64,000 nucleotides of DNA from Acanthaster planci (lineage: Eukaryota > Echinodermata > Asteroidea > Valvatida > Acanthasteridae), in the NCBI RefSeq assembly GCF_001949145.1, contig NW_019091379.1, positions 128,367 to 192,366 on the forward strand. Reading direction: 5' to 3'. The translations under genes and the position numbers were made by a program. Positions 61,467 to 64,000 of this stretch are shown one piece after another (within the stretch, counting starts at the first letter, position 1; every line of letters starts with the position of its first letter). The notes beneath the pieces were generated by a model, which was not told the DNA's origin, searched no databases, and saw only the letters and a list, made by a program, of their open reading frames with translations.

Positions 61467-62323
61467 CATGAAGGTTTGATCAAGTAAAATAATTGATAAT
61501 CTTACACTGAAGTTGAAAAAGCATACTTTCAAATAATATGTAAGGAAATCATTTATGCGGAAACTGTAGTCTGTGTTACATCCAACTATCCTCTCAATAG
61601 CCTCTTTGATGTATGAATACATGTAGTATATTTTCATTGTTGACTTGTGATCAATCCATTTGACACGCGTGATGTTGTTAAGTTAGTGTAAATTCTCACT
61701 ATGTATTTGCAATTTATTTATTTATAAATTATATTCCATTAACATTACCAGCAAAATGTGCAATGAGTTGACATTTCTTCCTTTCGTTTGAATTTTCCAA
61801 AGAAAAATCTCAAAGTAACAACAGCTTTGTCGAATTTCTATTTTTATCACAGATTTTCATGAGAAATTTTAAACATTCCAATTTAATTTAAACCAACAAT
61901 CATGATGTGGTAAGAAAGCTTTCTACGGAACTTATTCCTTACTTTCTCTCAACTGGCACGCCTTTAACAAAAAAATAAACTTAGTTTCCAAACCATAGCA
62001 AGCAACCTACGTATTGAAATTGTTCTTTCAACCCCTCGCCCTGTGTAAAATCACTTATTTTATTATTTTTTATCATTTTCCAATTTGACATATGCCCATG
62101 TTTCTCTGTAAGACAGTTTCTAAATACAGATTGAAATATTAAAAGGTTTATTAATTTAATTTTTTTTCAATCTGGCTATCTGCCATTTCAAAAGATTATT
62201 TATATATTATTCTTGAAGAAAGATTTCAAATGTATTTTTATATTTGAATTACGTGCAGTAGCCGAGAGAATATGGATGAATATTCGCACATTTCATTGCT
62301 GAGGTTATTGACAATTTAAAGAT

Positions 62324-63169
62324 NNNNNNNNNNNNNNNNNNNNNNNNNNNNNNNNNNNNNNNNNNNNNNNNNNNNNNNNNNNNNNNNNNNNNNNNNNNNN
62401 NNNNNNNNNNNNNNNNNNNNNNNNNNNNNNNNNNNNNNNNNNNNNNNNNNNNNNNNNNNNNNNNNNNNNNNNNNNNNNNNNNNNNNNNNNNNNNNNNNNN
62501 NNNNNNNNNNNNNNNNNNNNNNNNNNNNNNNNNNNNNNNNNNNNNNNNNNNNNNNNNNNNNNNNNNNNNNNNNNNNNNNNNNNNNNNNNNNNNNNNNNNN
62601 NNNNNNNNNNNNNNNNNNNNNNNNNNNNNNNNNNNNNNNNNNNNNNNNNNNNNNNNNNNNNNNNNNNNNNNNNNNNNNNNNNNNNNNNNNNNNNNNNNNN
62701 NNNNNNNNNNNNNNNNNNNNNNNNNNNNNNNNNNNNNNNNNNNNNNNNNNNNNNNNNNNNNNNNNNNNNNNNNNNNNNNNNNNNNNNNNNNNNNNNNNNN
62801 NNNNNNNNNNNNNNNNNNNNNNNNNNNNNNNNNNNNNNNNNNNNNNNNNNNNNNNNNNNNNNNNNNNNNNNNNNNNNNNNNNNNNNNNNNNNNNNNNNNN
62901 NNNNNNNNNNNNNNNNNNNNNNNNNNNNNNNNNNNNNNNNNNNNNNNNNNNNNNNNNNNNNNNNNNNNNNNNNNNNNNNNNNNNNNNNNNNNNNNNNNNN
63001 NNNNNNNNNNNNNNNNNNNNNNNNNNNNNNNNNNNNNNNNNNNNNNNNNNNNNNNNNNNNNNNNNNNNNNNNNNNNNNNNNNNNNNNNNNNNNNNNNNNN
63101 NNNNNNNNNNNNNNNNNNNNNNNNNNNNNNNNNNNNNNNNNNNNNNNNNNNNNNNNNNNNNNNNNNNNN
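62324..63169. other. Assembly gap (846 N)
   Basis: Unknown bases only; any open frame across it is meaningless. Confidence 1.
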
Positions 63170-64000
63170 AGAGTTAGTTGCAAATGTAAATGTCCGTGTT
63201 ATAGGTTAAAATTGATAGAGAATTATATTTTGTAAGACATGACCGCTTTTAGTGTGAAGAATTTGGCTTGTAAATGCTTCAAACCTGTACATGCTAGAAA
63301 TTGGGGTAATTGCATAGAGATGGAAACGTTTGGCAGCTGAGCTGTGTGCAGTTGAAAGCTAGAAGGTGTATATGTTGCCAATTTGGTCATGGTATAGTTG
63401 TTAACGCGAATCGTGGTTTTAACCCGGTTTACAATGTACATGTCTATTTCAATACTTTGGGTAAGCAGAGCCTCTGTCAATCTTGTGGCAGCTGATCACA
63501 TTGTACAGTGGTAACGCCAAACGTCATAGGTAACTCCTTCATACTTACTCCAAGTTCTTACTCATATCATCTTATAAACACAAAAACAACCGTCCGGCTC
63601 TATTCAGGTGTTTGCTCTCTGATCGTGGAAGAAGGAAAGATTGAATCAGCAAAGTGCACTGGCGGGGCAAATGACAGAAAAATTATCTTCTCCTACATGA
63701 GCAAAATAATAAGGCAAGCAGTTGGATTGAAGAGTAGGTTACCTGGTTATTAGATAATTGACGAATTTAACCATATATATACAGAGAGTTCAGAAGACCG
63801 AGCATTGGTATATATACATGACGTATATTGTGCCCTTTGGGGATTATGAAAAAGTGGATAACTGTACTTCATTTAATTAAAAGACAACAGAAATAAACGT
63901 CATTTTAAGTCTTTGTGCCTGAATATTAAATGAGCGCAGAATTGCAGCATACTGAAAAATAAATGAGAGTGAAATGGTTCCTAACAAACGTGTGTTGGAT
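63170..64000. other. Right flank, no gene seen
   Basis: AT-rich sequence with short unrelated open frames and AATAAA signals near 63892 and 63957. Nothing links them to a gene. Confidence 0.5.

Noticed and set aside
62305-63183. 292-codon minus-strand open frame
   Set aside because: It consists almost wholly of the N gap, so it is an artefact.

Overview
This window is eukaryotic genomic DNA from a marine invertebrate deuterostome. Echinoderm is most likely; hemichordate or amphioxus is not excluded. The reasons are multi-exon genes with GT-AG introns of 0.3 to 15 kb, animal-specific proteins that align with but differ strongly from vertebrate ones, introns studded with TACATGTA motifs, and many small fold-back and tRNA-derived elements. 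There are no operons, ribosome binding sites or CRISPR arrays. Base calls run throughout except for one assembly gap of 846 N at 62324-63169.

Two complete protein genes can be assembled, both on the plus strand, head to tail and about 8.6 kb apart. The first (ATG 5172, stop 20058) has 14 exons encoding a 618-residue ZWILCH, the kinetochore protein of the ROD-ZW10-Zwilch (RZZ) complex. Every splice phase closes. The model includes a 50-nt first exon, a 96-nt exon 12 and a terminal exon recovered from splice phase and similarity rather than from long open frames. A perfect E2F-type site lies about 73 nt before the ATG, which suits a cell-cycle gene.

The second gene (ATG 28684, stop 61180) has 11 exons encoding a 493-residue secreted, very acidic protein. 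The mature chain has no cysteine and no dibasic pair. Its order of segments resembles secretogranin III (SCG3), so it is called a granin-like, SCG3-like protein with moderate confidence. Introns 1 (15.3 kb) and 2 (10.5 kb) are very long and hold cAMP-response-element (CRE) and RFX X-box motifs.

Layout: 1-5171 is intergenic with miniature transposon-like repeats and the ZWILCH promoter. 5172-20058 is ZWILCH, with fold-back elements in introns 8 and 10 and tRNA-like relics in introns 1 and 13. 20059-28683 is intergenic, with a repeated fold-back family, X-box palindromes and one CRE. 28684-61180 is the granin-like gene; its intron 2 holds a perfect 51-bp inverted repeat and two opposed copies of one fold-back element. 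61181-64000 is the 3' flank with the gap.

The two genes have no evident functional link: one acts in the spindle checkpoint at mitosis, the other probably in the regulated secretory pathway. I found no unmistakably new system. The most unusual items are the long perfect hairpin, the CRE/X-box pair, the overlapping ATGA upstream ORF at ZWILCH, the competing exon 3 splice donor, and the non-cleavable form of the granin-like protein.
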